A DNA stretch of 22,099 bases from an uncultured Lachnospiraceae bacterium. GTDB lineage: Bacteria; Bacillota; Clostridia; Lachnospirales; Lachnospiraceae. Each line of letters opens with the position of its first letter. Within the stretch, counting starts at the first letter, position 1. The stretch lies in NCBI GenBank assembly GCA_934371475.1, contig CAKRNX010000020.1, forward strand, positions 1 through 22,099. Reading direction: 5' to 3'. Both the position numbers and the translations under genes were made by a program. Below the pieces are notes generated by a model. The model saw only the letters and a list, made by a program, of their open reading frames with translations. It had not been told where the DNA came from and made no database searches. Shown in pieces: positions 6,452 through 14,647 of the stretch.

Positions 6452-9400
6452 TCAGATAGTCTCCCGTTTCCGATAAATGATCAGGGCTGCCGCTGCACCG
6501 CCTGCGCTCAGCAGGATCCATACCCACAGCATCATGCCAGTATCGTCACCAGTCTTTGGCGCACCGGTATTTTTCTGATTATTCCGGCTGTTCTGATCTG
6601 TCTTGTCATTTCTGCTGTCCGGATTTTTCTTTTCTGTCTCCGTCTCAGCCTTTGTCTCGGTCTCCGTCTCTTCAGGTTCATCTGTCGCCGGTTCATCTGT
6701 CGCTGGCGTCTCGGTGGCCGGTGTTTCTGTATCCGGAGTCTCAGTACCGGGCTGCTCGGTTCCCGGTTCATCCGTAGCCGGCGTCTCGGTTTCATGATCC
6801 TTCTTCACCTGTGTTCTGCCTTCAACCGATACCGCGTCGCTGCGTCCCACAGCGCTGACAGCGTATGCTTTTGCAGTATAAACGGTATCGTCCTCCAGAT
6901 CGGTAAATACTGCCGCTGCTGTGCTTCTTGCACCGGAAGCTTCCACCGGCTGCACGCCGATCAGTTTTCCATCCTGATAAAGTGATACGACAAAGCTTTC
7001 TGCTGCCGGGCAATTTTCACTCTCCTCTGCACCGCTTACCTGTACCCGCAGCATCTTCTGTCCCGGAACTACCGTGATCTGTGGAGCCTCCGGCACTCTC
7101 AGCTGAGCTGTCAGCTTGCCGTAACGGTTCTCGCCCGTTACCGTCACAGTCTTCGTGATCAGTGCGCTTTTTGTCAGACCGCTCAGTGTGGCTCCCGTCT
7201 CGCCACTGTTCCAGGTATAGATATATCCTTCCTGATCTTCGACACCGCTTACCGATACGGTCAGATCATAAAGGTCATCCTCTCTGGCTGTAACGGTAAT
7301 AACTGCATTTCCTTCCATCGGCTTCATGCCGGTCAGCTCCAGATACAGCGCTCTCAGCTTCTGGTCTGCGTTCTGCAGGGTTTCCAGAGATGGTTCTTCT
7401 GAAGCAAGTACCTGATTTGCTTCTGCGAGCGCCTCCGTAAATGCCTCCCACTGCGGAACAGATCCGTACTGCTCCTGCGTCAGCTTTTTCGCGTCATTCA
7501 CGAGCTGACTCAGTACCAGCAGTGCCTGGAATGTCGGATGTTCTTCTCTGATATCGTCAATCAGTTCATGAAATTCATAATCTACGTTATAAGCTGTGGT
7601 AACTGCCTTATGGTCAATCCGGATACCGGCCGCTGTCATAGCTGCCAGGAAACGGTCCAGGGCTGCCTCAGAGAAGTTGGCCATCAGCATGAACTGCACC
7701 TGCGCGGCCTCCCCATCGTAGCTGCCGTCTGCCTGCTCATATCCGTCGATGCCGGACAGATAGCCTACCTTCTGGTTCAGCTGACTCTCTGACACATCCA
7801 CTGCCTCAATGCCCTGCTCTGCCAGGATCTCTCTGAGCCTTACTCCGAGGGAAGTATCCTCGTTCAGATGGTACAGCAGAACTCTCGGAACCGCGATCTG
7901 CTGATTTTCATCCACGATCGGAACGGATGCGGACACATAGTCCACTTCCTCATCCTCCCACTCCGTATGCGGCAGACGCAGTTTGATAATCAGTCTGTTG
8001 CCCGGTGTCAGTGTCACGCCATCGCGGAAGGTGACAGTCAAGCGGCCTTTCGTCTCGTCTCCCAGTCTGGAATTGAGCTTGCCCACAGAAGTCACGCGGC
8101 TTAACTGCTCCCACATTTCATTGTCTTCAAATTCCTGATCCGTGTAATCTCCTGAGAACTGGTACACGGTCACATCACAGTAGAAATCATCTCCCATGGT
8201 CAGATATTCATCTGAATAATCTACGGTCACATCCACGCTCTTGTCACTGCTCTTGACAGCAGATACTTCAAACGCTGCTGTCGGAGTGCCCCAGTCGGGC
8301 GACGGCTCAACTTCTCGCACATTGGAGAATGCCTGCTGCTCACCCGCAGTCAGAACCAGCTGCACTTTCGCGCCTGCCTTGAGTTTGCCCAGGCAGTAGA
8401 CTGAAATGCCGCCTCTGCTGTAGTAATACACGCTGCCCTGCGCAATCACTTCATCATGCTCCGTGTCCAGTGTCTCTCCTGTAAACTGATACAGTTTGTA
8501 GGACGCCGGTGAATCAGAAGAATCAAAGTTTGACCATCCGCTTATTTTTGACATTCCCGCAGTCAGTTTCTGTGTCTTAATCAAAATCTGCGGCTGCACT
8601 TTTTCCGGCTCAGCGCTAATCACTTTCGCTGATGAAACGGATGTCGTTCCATCCTTCAGTTCCAGCACGGCCGTCAGCTTGTCACCTGCCTTCAGCTGTC
8701 CTTTTTCAAATGTAATCTTCTGGCTGTTCTCAGAAGATCTTACCTCACTCTGCCGAATCAGCGTTGCCAGCTCTGCGTCAAATGTCTCTCCGCTCCAGGT
8801 ATACAGTTTCAGCGCCGCGGTTGCATCCGGCCCGAACTGCGCTTTTACCCGCACATCGGTGCGGTCAGCCCGGATCTCATCGGTGACAATCTCCACGGAA
8901 GCTTCCTGTACGGTGCTGCCGCTGCCCTGTACCAGTACGGATGGACTGTACTGATAATACGTGCGGTCACTGTCTCCGTCATAGATATAAAGATGAGCCT
9001 GCACAGTATTTCCCGCTTTCAGCGTTCCTTTATTAAAATAAAACCTGTATGTGCCTTCTCCGTTAAATCTTGCTGAGCCTACTCTGTCTCTGCTATCCCC
9101 GTCTCCATCCGTCACAGAAGACCCGGTCGTCAGAATCAGAAAGCCTCCTTTGAATCTGTCACAGCCGAATACCACTACATTGATCTCGTCCTGATCTGTT
9201 GTAATGCTCTGCTCTTGAAGCATTAGCGTATCGACAGCCATCGGAGCCTGCACAGTGAAATCTTCGCTCTCAAATACACTGTCACCGTTGTTGTACTTCA
9301 GTACCAGCCGAACCTTCTCTCCGGCATTCAGTCCGCTGATCCCTGAGAATGTCAGCACACCGGGAGCCTGTCCAAACAGACGGGCTATGTACGAATTCGG

Positions 9401-11179
9401 ATCTGTCGCATCTGCCTTTCCGTTCTCATCCACACGGCACACAGCTGCCAGCATAATCTTTGAAATACTCTCATCCTGCGCTGTAACCCGGAAAGAAATC
9501 TCACTGCTCTCCGTTGTCACCGGTGATACCAGCGAAACGGCAAAGTCAGGAAGAGCCGTCACCGCCATCGGCTCTGACTGAGCCAGCAGTGTTCCGTTAT
9601 TTAAGAGGAATGCCACCAGCAGACTTCCTTTTTCCAGCCCGGAGACATTCATCACATGCTCTCCTCTGACCACATTAAAACTGCTTCCTGCCCAAGTGCC
9701 GCCTGTTGTGGCAAAGCTTGTCGTTCCCGCAGGATACTGCTTCAGCAGGATCATCGCTCCCTCCGGGATCGCTCCGCCCAGGTTCAGTTTCAGCGTGCTA
9801 TCCGTATTTTTTACTTCCTGTGCAATCGCAACAGAAGGATCTCCGATCACCAGCACCGAATCATCCGGCATGTGGAAAGATGCCTCATAGTCATTTCCCT
9901 TTGGCAGGTAGATATCCGCATTCTGATCCCAGAATACTACGGCACGCACACGGTATCCCTCCCGCAGCGGTTCGCTGAATGTCACCTCTCTGCCTGAGAA
10001 TGCCTCTGTGGCATCTATCAGCCGCACCAGGGAAATCTGGTCGCTGCTCTCAAAATCAAAGTCATCGCCGCCCGGATACTGTGCCACGCTGACCGTAAGG
10101 GTTGTCTTTCCCTCTCTGGCAGCCTGAAACAGACGCTCGTCACCGATCAGAGAAATATGCAGGGAAGTCGCTCCCGGTTTCAGTTCCTTCTCGTCAATCG
10201 ACGCATCGGGATACTCATAATCTTCAAATCCATTGCCGGACTCATCTACAACTTCCAGTGCCTGGGATACGGACGGACGGTAAAAATCTGTCTCCGGATC
10301 CACCAGCACATTCAGGCAGGCAATGATCTTGTAGCCTACCGGAAGCGGCAGCTGAGACGCATTAAACTCACAGGTCTGTGTAAATCCGTCACTGACCCAT
10401 CCTGACCAGAGTACCTTGTTAAAGTTTCCGTCCGGATCAAAGCTCGTGTTTCCCGCATATCCGTAGATTTTCAGAAAAGTCTTATCCAGTGAGGAATCCA
10501 GCTTCACCTGCACATCCACAGATGTCTCATCCTGTGTAAAAGTATCTGTGCGCTTCTCCCCGTTCTTCATCAGAGTAACTGTAGAGTTGACCAGAATCTG
10601 ATTCATCTCCTCGCTGCTGACGCCGCGGGATGCTGTCTGCTCTGTTTCCGTTTCTCCGGCTTCCGTCTGTGCTTCTTCTGACCCGCTCTGTTCACCGGCT
10701 GCGTCCGCTTCACTGCTCTTTTCTGTTTTCTCAACAATTTCTGCCGGTGTCTGCTGCCCGGATCCATCATTTTCACTGCCCACTTCTGGGTCTTTTACCG
10801 TTTCAGCGGCTGTCTCTGCGTTTTTTGCTGTTTCACCGCTCTCCGCTGTACTTTCATCTGTCTGTGCTGCACCGGTCGCTCCCTCACTCTGACCTGCCTG
10901 CGTCCCGGCATCCGATGCGGACGGATCCTTTACAGTCTCCTGCAACTCAGTTTCCGGCTTTGTCTCCTCCGCCATGCCGGTGAGCGCTTCCTCTCCCGCC
11001 TCTGTCTGAGGCTCCGGAGCCGTCATCGCCTCCGTCTGCTCTTCTGCCTGCTGGCTCTGTGCCGCCAGTTCCACTCCGGAAGCCTCCACGGCAAGCGCCG
11101 GAGCTGCCATGGAAGAAAACAGAAATTGCGCCGCCAACACCATGCTGCATAGTCTTATCTTCATTCTGTTCTTTCTCAT
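6452..11179 (-). CDS. Large sortase-anchored multi-domain surface protein with an embedded DUF3783-like domain
   Basis: This 1575-residue protein has a signal peptide (1-30, cut after APALA) and an acidic Glu/Thr-rich linker (about 31-185). About seven degenerate beta-rich modules of 90-120 residues follow (about 190-1095), several carrying the phrase KGxLKAGxKVxAxL. Residues 1097-1217 resemble DUF3783, with VLLYHLNE, LSGIDGYE, HKAVTTAYN and REEH. A FIVAR-like helical segment (1218-1285), an Ig-like region (1288-1361), an FN3-like domain (1364-1457) and a Thr/Pro/Glu stalk come next. The wall anchor is APKTG (1540-1544), a hydrophobic span (1549-1569) and RKRETI; Ala replaces the usual Leu of LPxTG. 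It should be wall-bound and extended, perhaps an adhesin or glycan binder (inference). A GAGAGG site precedes the start. No sortase or enzyme lies nearby. Confidence 0.9.
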   Translation of the reverse strand: MRKNRMKIRLCSMVLAAQFLFSSMAAPALAVEASGVELAAQSQQAEEQTEAMTAPEPQTEAGEEALTGMAEETKPETELQETVKDPSASDAGTQAGQSEGATGAAQTDESTAESGETAKNAETAAETVKDPEVGSENDGSGQQTPAEIVEKTEKSSEADAAGEQSGSEEAQTEAGETETEQTASRGVSSEEMNQILVNSTVTLMKNGEKRTDTFTQDETSVDVQVKLDSSLDKTFLKIYGYAGNTSFDPDGNFNKVLWSGWVSDGFTQTCEFNASQLPLPVGYKIIACLNVLVDPETDFYRPSVSQALEVVDESGNGFEDYEYPDASIDEKELKPGATSLHISLIGDERLFQAAREGKTTLTVSVAQYPGGDDFDFESSDQISLVRLIDATEAFSGREVTFSEPLREGYRVRAVVFWDQNADIYLPKGNDYEASFHMPDDSVLVIGDPSVAIAQEVKNTDSTLKLNLGGAIPEGAMILLKQYPAGTTSFATTGGTWAGSSFNVVRGEHVMNVSGLEKGSLLVAFLLNNGTLLAQSEPMAVTALPDFAVSLVSPVTTESSEISFRVTAQDESISKIMLAAVCRVDENGKADATDPNSYIARLFGQAPGVLTFSGISGLNAGEKVRLVLKYNNGDSVFESEDFTVQAPMAVDTLMLQEQSITTDQDEINVVVFGCDRFKGGFLILTTGSSVTDGDGDSRDRVGSARFNGEGTYRFYFNKGTLKAGNTVQAHLYIYDGDSDRTYYQYSPSVLVQGSGSTVQEASVEIVTDEIRADRTDVRVKAQFGPDATAALKLYTWSGETFDAELATLIRQSEVRSSENSQKITFEKGQLKAGDKLTAVLELKDGTTSVSSAKVISAEPEKVQPQILIKTQKLTAGMSKISGWSNFDSSDSPASYKLYQFTGETLDTEHDEVIAQGSVYYYSRGGISVYCLGKLKAGAKVQLVLTAGEQQAFSNVREVEPSPDWGTPTAAFEVSAVKSSDKSVDVTVDYSDEYLTMGDDFYCDVTVYQFSGDYTDQEFEDNEMWEQLSRVTSVGKLNSRLGDETKGRLTVTFRDGVTLTPGNRLIIKLRLPHTEWEDEEVDYVSASVPIVDENQQIAVPRVLLYHLNEDTSLGVRLREILAEQGIEAVDVSESQLNQKVGYLSGIDGYEQADGSYDGEAAQVQFMLMANFSEAALDRFLAAMTAAGIRIDHKAVTTAYNVDYEFHELIDDIREEHPTFQALLVLSQLVNDAKKLTQEQYGSVPQWEAFTEALAEANQVLASEEPSLETLQNADQKLRALYLELTGMKPMEGNAVITVTAREDDLYDLTVSVSGVEDQEGYIYTWNSGETGATLSGLTKSALITKTVTVTGENRYGKLTAQLRVPEAPQITVVPGQKMLRVQVSGAEESENCPAAESFVVSLYQDGKLIGVQPVEASGARSTAAAVFTDLEDDTVYTAKAYAVSAVGRSDAVSVEGRTQVKKDHETETPATDEPGTEQPGTETPDTETPATETPATDEPATDEPEETETETKAETETEKKNPDSRNDKTDQNSRNNQKNTGAPKTGDDTGMMLWVWILLSAGGAAAALIIYRKRETI
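6635..6796 (-). repeat. Low-complexity coding repeat for the Thr/Pro/Glu stalk
   Basis: Short tandem units encoding TETPATDEP-like sequence (residues about 1462-1515) form the stalk before the wall anchor. The repetitive DNA is a likely site of length variation between strains. Confidence 0.7.
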
Positions 11180-11198
11180 AAGTTTCCTCTCTCTTCTA

Positions 11199-11212
11199 TT
11201 AGTATATTCTAA
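11199..11212 (-). promoter_or_regulatory. TTAG-N6-CTAA palindrome and -10 box of the surface-protein gene
   Basis: The minus strand reads TTAGAATATACTAA, which contains a -10-like TATACT (11206-11201). No good -35 is seen 17 bases upstream, only a T run from the preceding terminator. The start codon is 19 bases away, so the leader is very short. The same palindrome type occurs upstream of eno, pflB and the 77-residue gene. Confidence 0.55.
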
Positions 11213-11223
11213 CCGTCTGACTG

Positions 11224-11287
11224 AAAAAAAGCTTCAGCAAAAGGAGCATAACAAGTTCATAAACCTTCCTTCATACCCGAAGCTTTT
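11224..11287 (-). terminator. Rho-independent terminator upstream of the surface-protein promoter
   Basis: AAAAGCTTC and GAAGCTTTT (plus coordinates 11279-11287 and 11227-11235) pair, with a further AAGGA/TCCTT stem inside. Read leftward the stem runs into seven T residues ending at 11224. It should end the transcript of the 77-residue gene, so the surface protein is transcribed separately. Confidence 0.65.
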
Positions 11288-11342
11288 CCTGTTTCTGTCA
11301 GACGGATGGAATCATATCTTCTGTACCGTATCCGCCGTTAAA

Positions 11343-11392
11343 TTCAAGAATGCCGGAGCATTCTTGCTGCGAGGTACGCGTCATGCAAACGC
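11343..11392 (-). repeat. Dispersed double-hairpin intergenic repeat, copy B
   Basis: CAAGAATGCCGGAGCATTCTTG (11345-11366) is a perfect hairpin with an eight-base arm. It is followed by CTGCGAGGTACGCGTCATGC as in the other copies. The outer end then diverges to AAACGC. It lies between the stop of the 77-residue gene and that gene's terminator. Confidence 0.75.
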
Positions 11393-11428
11393 TTGACTTA
11401 TTTTTCCTGCGCATCTCTGCGCTCCTGC

Positions 11429-11662
11429 TTACTCCACAAATCCTGCGAAAGAAAGTTCACAGTTATTTCCTACCCGGCAGCAGATGTTCAGGATCCTGGT
11501 CATGACCTCCGGATATCTGTGCTCCTCCGTCTTTACGGTAAGAAATGCGCCGTCTTCGCTGAACTGCGCCTCTACCTCCTGAAGATCCCTGGCAATATCT
11601 CCCTGAATCTCTTCTTTCATCTCATCTGTCAGTCCTCTTGATAAACGATACCGCCTTCTCAT
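11429..11662 (-). CDS. Small 77-residue protein of unknown function downstream of suf
   Basis: The frame has a strong GAGGAGG site 8 bases before its ATG, its own likely promoter and a terminator, so it is a real gene. I do not recognise the family. The predicted order is a charged helix (about 12-30), a beta hairpin (32-46, with AFLTVKT), a second helix (50-64) and a final strand (68-75), like a compact alpha/beta fold. A vicinal Cys pair (C61, C62) and C68 could bind a metal or act in redox chemistry (inference). It lies after sufU and shares the TTAG-N6-CTAA palindrome with pflB and eno, which hints at joint regulation with them. Rearranged repeats flank it upstream and copy B downstream. 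Confidence 0.75.
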   Translation of the reverse strand: MRRRYRLSRGLTDEMKEEIQGDIARDLQEVEAQFSEDGAFLTVKTEEHRYPEVMTRILNICCRVGNNCELSFAGFVE

Positions 11663-11680
11663 ACTCTATTCCTCCTCGTA

Positions 11681-11763
11681 TTTAAGAATGCTCCGGCCAA
11701 ATTACAAAATCAACAATACTGCTGGAAGCTATATCAGGCGTAAGTCATCTTGCATCTGATATA
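11681..11763. repeat. Rearranged copy C of the dispersed repeat
   Basis: The copy begins AAGAATGCTCCGGC (11684-11697) like the full copies, but about 30 unrelated bases replace the second arm. It ends in a hairpin with TATATCAG (11730-11737) and CTGATATA (11756-11763) arms. The intervening AATACTGCTGGAAGCTATATC is shared with copy E. Confidence 0.6.
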
Positions 11764-11772
11764 AAACTTTAT

Positions 11773-11800
11773 TTAGTTTATTCTAACCAGTGTTATTATA
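11773..11800 (-). promoter_or_regulatory. Promoter and TTAG-N6-CTAA palindrome of the 77-residue gene
   Basis: The minus strand has TGCTATAAT (11803-11795), an extended -10 element. TTAGAATAAACTAA (11786-11773) follows and overlaps the expected start of transcription, a common place for a repressor site. The ATG is 111 bases further on, with copy C in between. Confidence 0.55.
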
Positions 11801-11903
11801 GCACACTGCACAGAAGAAACTATCTTACGAAAATGAGAATTTTTCTTCATATCAAGCACGATTTTTCAAACGTGTCCTGCTACGCCAACCGAATAATAGC
11901 AAA

Positions 11904-11992
11904 TTCAAAAATGCAAACGCATGCCATATTTCATCTGCACACCTCTGCAATACTGCCGGAGACTATATCAGACGCGCCCAGAGTGTGTCTGA
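11904..11992. repeat. Deletion-derived copy E of the dispersed repeat
   Basis: Read on the minus strand, GCGTTTGCAT joins directly to TTTTGAATTT, as if the central hairpins of copy B had been removed. The other end holds AATACTGCCGGAGACTATATC, as in copy C, then a TCAGAC/GTCTGA hairpin (11968-11992). It lies 29 bases past the sufU stop. I see no T-tailed terminator between sufU and the 77-residue gene. Confidence 0.5.
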
Positions 11993-12021
11993 AAAAGGCT
12001 TTTCATGAGCTAAATGTTTTT

Positions 12022-12447
12022 TCAAACACGCTCTAACGCTTCTCCCAGCGTATGCCATCCCAGCACCGCACATTTCACCCTGGCGGGCATATGCGCAATA
12101 TCCTTCAGCGCCACAGCCTCCTCCAGTTCATCCAGCTCCTTCTCATCCGCCTCTCCCTTGATCATGCGCAGAAACAGATCTCCCAGATGGAGCGCTTCTT
12201 CCTTCGTTTTCCCGATAATCATGCCCAGCATAATATCTGCGGATGCCTGAGAAATGGCACAGCCGTCCCCCACAAAAGCGCCGTCCTGAATGATACCGTC
12301 CTCCACTTTCCGTTTCAGCCAGATATCGTCTCCGCAGCTGGGGTTGACGCCTTCCAGCACGAGATTGGCATCCGGCAGATCATGCTTAACCTCCGGTCTC
12401 AGGTTATGCTCCGTCAGAATTTCATTGTAAAAACTCCTAGTCTTCAT
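12022..12447 (-). CDS. sufU: SufU-type Fe-S cluster assembly scaffold / sulfur acceptor
   Basis: This 141-residue protein is a SufU, which in Firmicutes binds zinc and accepts persulfide sulfur from the cysteine desulfurase SufS. The three conserved cysteines are present: PSCGDD (C38, with D40), GDGCAIS (C63) and ARVKCAVLGW (C126). The SufU-type insertion lies between the second and third, which separates it from IscU. The N-terminus SFYNEILTEHNLRPEVKH is typical. It overlaps the end of sufS by 11 bases, so the two are translationally coupled. It is the last gene of the pfl-suf cluster. Confidence 0.95.
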   Translation of the reverse strand: MKTRSFYNEILTEHNLRPEVKHDLPDANLVLEGVNPSCGDDIWLKRKVEDGIIQDGAFVGDGCAISQASADIMLGMIIGKTKEEALHLGDLFLRMIKGEADEKELDELEEAVALKDIAHMPARVKCAVLGWHTLGEALERV

Positions 12448-13654
12448 ATCCCATTCTCCTCCTTACTGCAGACACACTGTCCAGCAGCGCCGCCACCTCA
12501 TCCGGTGTATTGTAGAACATAAAACTTGCTCTGGTGGATGATGACACACCAAGATACGCATGCAGCGGCTGCGCACAGTGATGCCCCGCCCTCACATCAA
12601 CCCCGTCCGCCGACAGGATCTCACTCACATCATGCGGATGCACGCCGTCAATGGAAAATGCCGCAATTCCGATATGTTCCGCCGGATCTTCCGATCCGAG
12701 CACATGTACATGAGGGATTTTTTTCAGTCCTTCCAGCGCCTCTCCGGTCAGCAGCTGCTCTTTTTTCCGGATCGCATCAAACCCAATCTTTCCAATATAA
12801 TCCAGTGCGGCTGACAGACCGACCGCCCCGGCGGCATTGACCGTGCCCGCCTCAAATTTCTGCGGAATGGGCGCAAACACGGCATCTTCCCTGGTCACAT
12901 ACTGGATCATCTCCCCGCCGGTCAGAAACGGCGGCATCTCCTCCAGCAATTCCCGGCGTCCGTACAGCACACCGATGCCCATAGGCCCCATCAGCTTATG
13001 TCCGGAAAATGCCAGGAAGTCTGCTCCCAGCTTCCTGACATCCAGCGGCATATGCGGTGCGCTCTGCGCAGCATCCACCACCACAACTGCGCCCTTTTCA
13101 TGGGCCATCTGTGCAATTCTCTGTACCGGATTGACGCAGCCCAGCACGTTGGAAACGTGGGCCACTGCCACCAGTTTTGTCCTGTCTGTGATCCCTTCTT
13201 CAAGCGTCTGATCCGTCAGTCTGCCGTCCGGTTCACATTCCAGGAAGCGCAGCGTCGCGCCCGTCCGGGATGCAACCATCTGCCACGGCAGCAGATTGCT
13301 GTGGTGTTCCATGATTGTCACGGCAATCTCATCTCCTGCTTTCACATGAGTCAGGCCATAGCTGTAGGCCACAAGATTGAGGCTTTCTGTTGTATTTCTT
13401 GTAAAAACAATCTCATCCGCGCTCCCGGCATGGACAAAATCCCTCACTGCCTCGCGCGCCCGCTGATAGCTTTCTGTCGCCTGCAGGCTCAGCGGATAAA
13501 ATCCTCTCAGGGGATTGGCATTCTCCATCTCGTAGAAAATCCGCTCCGCATCCAGCACGCAGCCGGGGCGCTGTGCCGTGGCCGCATTGTCCAGGTACGC
13601 TCTTTTGCTGCGCCGCAGCAGCGGAAAATCATCCCGGTAATCATGCCTGTTCAT
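12437..13654 (-). CDS. sufS: Cysteine desulfurase SufS (group II)
   Basis: This 405-residue PLP enzyme removes sulfur from L-cysteine and passes it as a persulfide to SufU. Visible features are YLDNAATAQRP (20-30), EHHSNLLPW (116-124) with the stacking His, VDAAQSAPH (193-201), and SGHKLMGPMGIG with the PLP lysine K220. The RAGHHCAQP segment carries the catalytic C360. The short region around the catalytic Cys and the SGHK context place it in group II (SufS) rather than IscS. The start overlaps the sufD end by 14 bases and the stop overlaps sufU, so translation is coupled across three genes. Confidence 0.95.
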   Translation of the reverse strand: MNRHDYRDDFPLLRRSKRAYLDNAATAQRPGCVLDAERIFYEMENANPLRGFYPLSLQATESYQRAREAVRDFVHAGSADEIVFTRNTTESLNLVAYSYGLTHVKAGDEIAVTIMEHHSNLLPWQMVASRTGATLRFLECEPDGRLTDQTLEEGITDRTKLVAVAHVSNVLGCVNPVQRIAQMAHEKGAVVVVDAAQSAPHMPLDVRKLGADFLAFSGHKLMGPMGIGVLYGRRELLEEMPPFLTGGEMIQYVTREDAVFAPIPQKFEAGTVNAAGAVGLSAALDYIGKIGFDAIRKKEQLLTGEALEGLKKIPHVHVLGSEDPAEHIGIAAFSIDGVHPHDVSEILSADGVDVRAGHHCAQPLHAYLGVSSSTRASFMFYNTPDEVAALLDSVSAVRRRMGYED

Positions 13655-14630
13655 ATGCCATCACCTCCGAAATCTTCCGTTCAGCCACAGCCTCCGTCCG
13701 TTCATCTCCGATCTGGCGGTACACGGCCTCCAGCTTCGCCCTGGCCATCATATTCTCTGCCGTTTCCCGTCCGATGCCTCTGGACGCGAAATAGAACAGC
13801 GTCTCTTCATCCAGCTCACCGATCGTCGCGCCGTGATTTCCTTCCACATCCTCCTCTCCACAGAGGATCAGCGGTATCGTGCGGTTCACCGCCCCGTCGC
13901 CTAACAGCAGCACTTCTTCTGTCTCCGATCCTTTTGATCCGGCACAGCCCTTTCTCAGATCGATGGATCCCCGGAATATTTTGCGCGCATTCTCTTTCAG
14001 TGTCCCTTTTGCCGTTACCGAGCTTACCGTCTTTTTGCCCAGATGATTCACTACAACGTCCATGTCGATCACCTGCTGCTTCACGCCCAGATATCCGATC
14101 GTCCCTTCAAAGGACGATGTATCTCCCCTCAGATCCACCTGAACGCTGCTGTACACATCGCCTTCTCCGACCATCACCTGAACGACGGAAAATGAAGCCT
14201 GGGCAAGGCAGCTGCACGACACCTCACTGCGCAGCCGCTGTGCATCCCCCGGCATCAGCACCTGTATCAGACGCACGCTGCTGTGCTCTTTCAGGTCAAA
14301 ACTGGTGTGAAAAGCCAGATCTCCGTTTTTCCCGTCATGATCCTCTCCGCTGCCTCCGATCTGCTGGATCACTGTGATATGCTCCTGCTCGGCCGCTTCC
14401 ATGTGAATATTTCCATCCCCGGTATCTTCTCCGGGCGCAGCGATCTGCATCCGCACAACCTTGGAAGAGTCATGATGCTGATCCGGCATCTCTTCTTCCA
14501 TGTCCACAATACACGGGAGAAAATGCTCGCTCCAGGGAATGTTCGTCTCATTCATCTGCAGCCAGTTCCATGTTCTGACCGGCAGACAGTTTATCGTAAT
14601 GTCTCGCATTTCTTCTGTCCCATTTTTCAT
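13641..14630 (-). CDS. sufD: Fe-S assembly scaffold subunit SufD
   Basis: This 329-residue protein is the SufD-type partner of SufB in the SufBCD scaffold. The C-terminal half has the SufB/SufD core: the KIFRGSIDLRKG beta-helix segment, VEGNHGATIGELDEETLFYF with the conserved His, and SRGIGRETAENMM. The N-terminal half is poorly conserved, which is normal for SufD. I place the start at ATG 14630 because GGGAGG lies 8 bases before it. The upstream in-frame GTG at 14639 directly abuts that site and is unlikely. It begins 17 bases after sufB and overlaps sufS. At about 330 residues it is shorter than proteobacterial SufD, in line with clostridial forms. Confidence 0.9.
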   Translation of the reverse strand: MKNGTEEMRDITINCLPVRTWNWLQMNETNIPWSEHFLPCIVDMEEEMPDQHHDSSKVVRMQIAAPGEDTGDGNIHMEAAEQEHITVIQQIGGSGEDHDGKNGDLAFHTSFDLKEHSSVRLIQVLMPGDAQRLRSEVSCSCLAQASFSVVQVMVGEGDVYSSVQVDLRGDTSSFEGTIGYLGVKQQVIDMDVVVNHLGKKTVSSVTAKGTLKENARKIFRGSIDLRKGCAGSKGSETEEVLLLGDGAVNRTIPLILCGEEDVEGNHGATIGELDEETLFYFASRGIGRETAENMMARAKLEAVYRQIGDERTEAVAERKISEVMAYEQA

Positions 14631-14647
14631 TGTCAACACCTCCCGGC

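Noticed and set aside
6635..6796. CRISPR-like or tandem-repeat array
   Set aside because: The repetition is in codon register and encodes the Thr/Pro/Glu stalk of the surface protein.
12998..14377. Long plus-strand frame (459 codons) over sufS and sufD
   Set aside because: It is antisense to two well-supported Suf genes and rich in Pro, Ser and His, with no domain.
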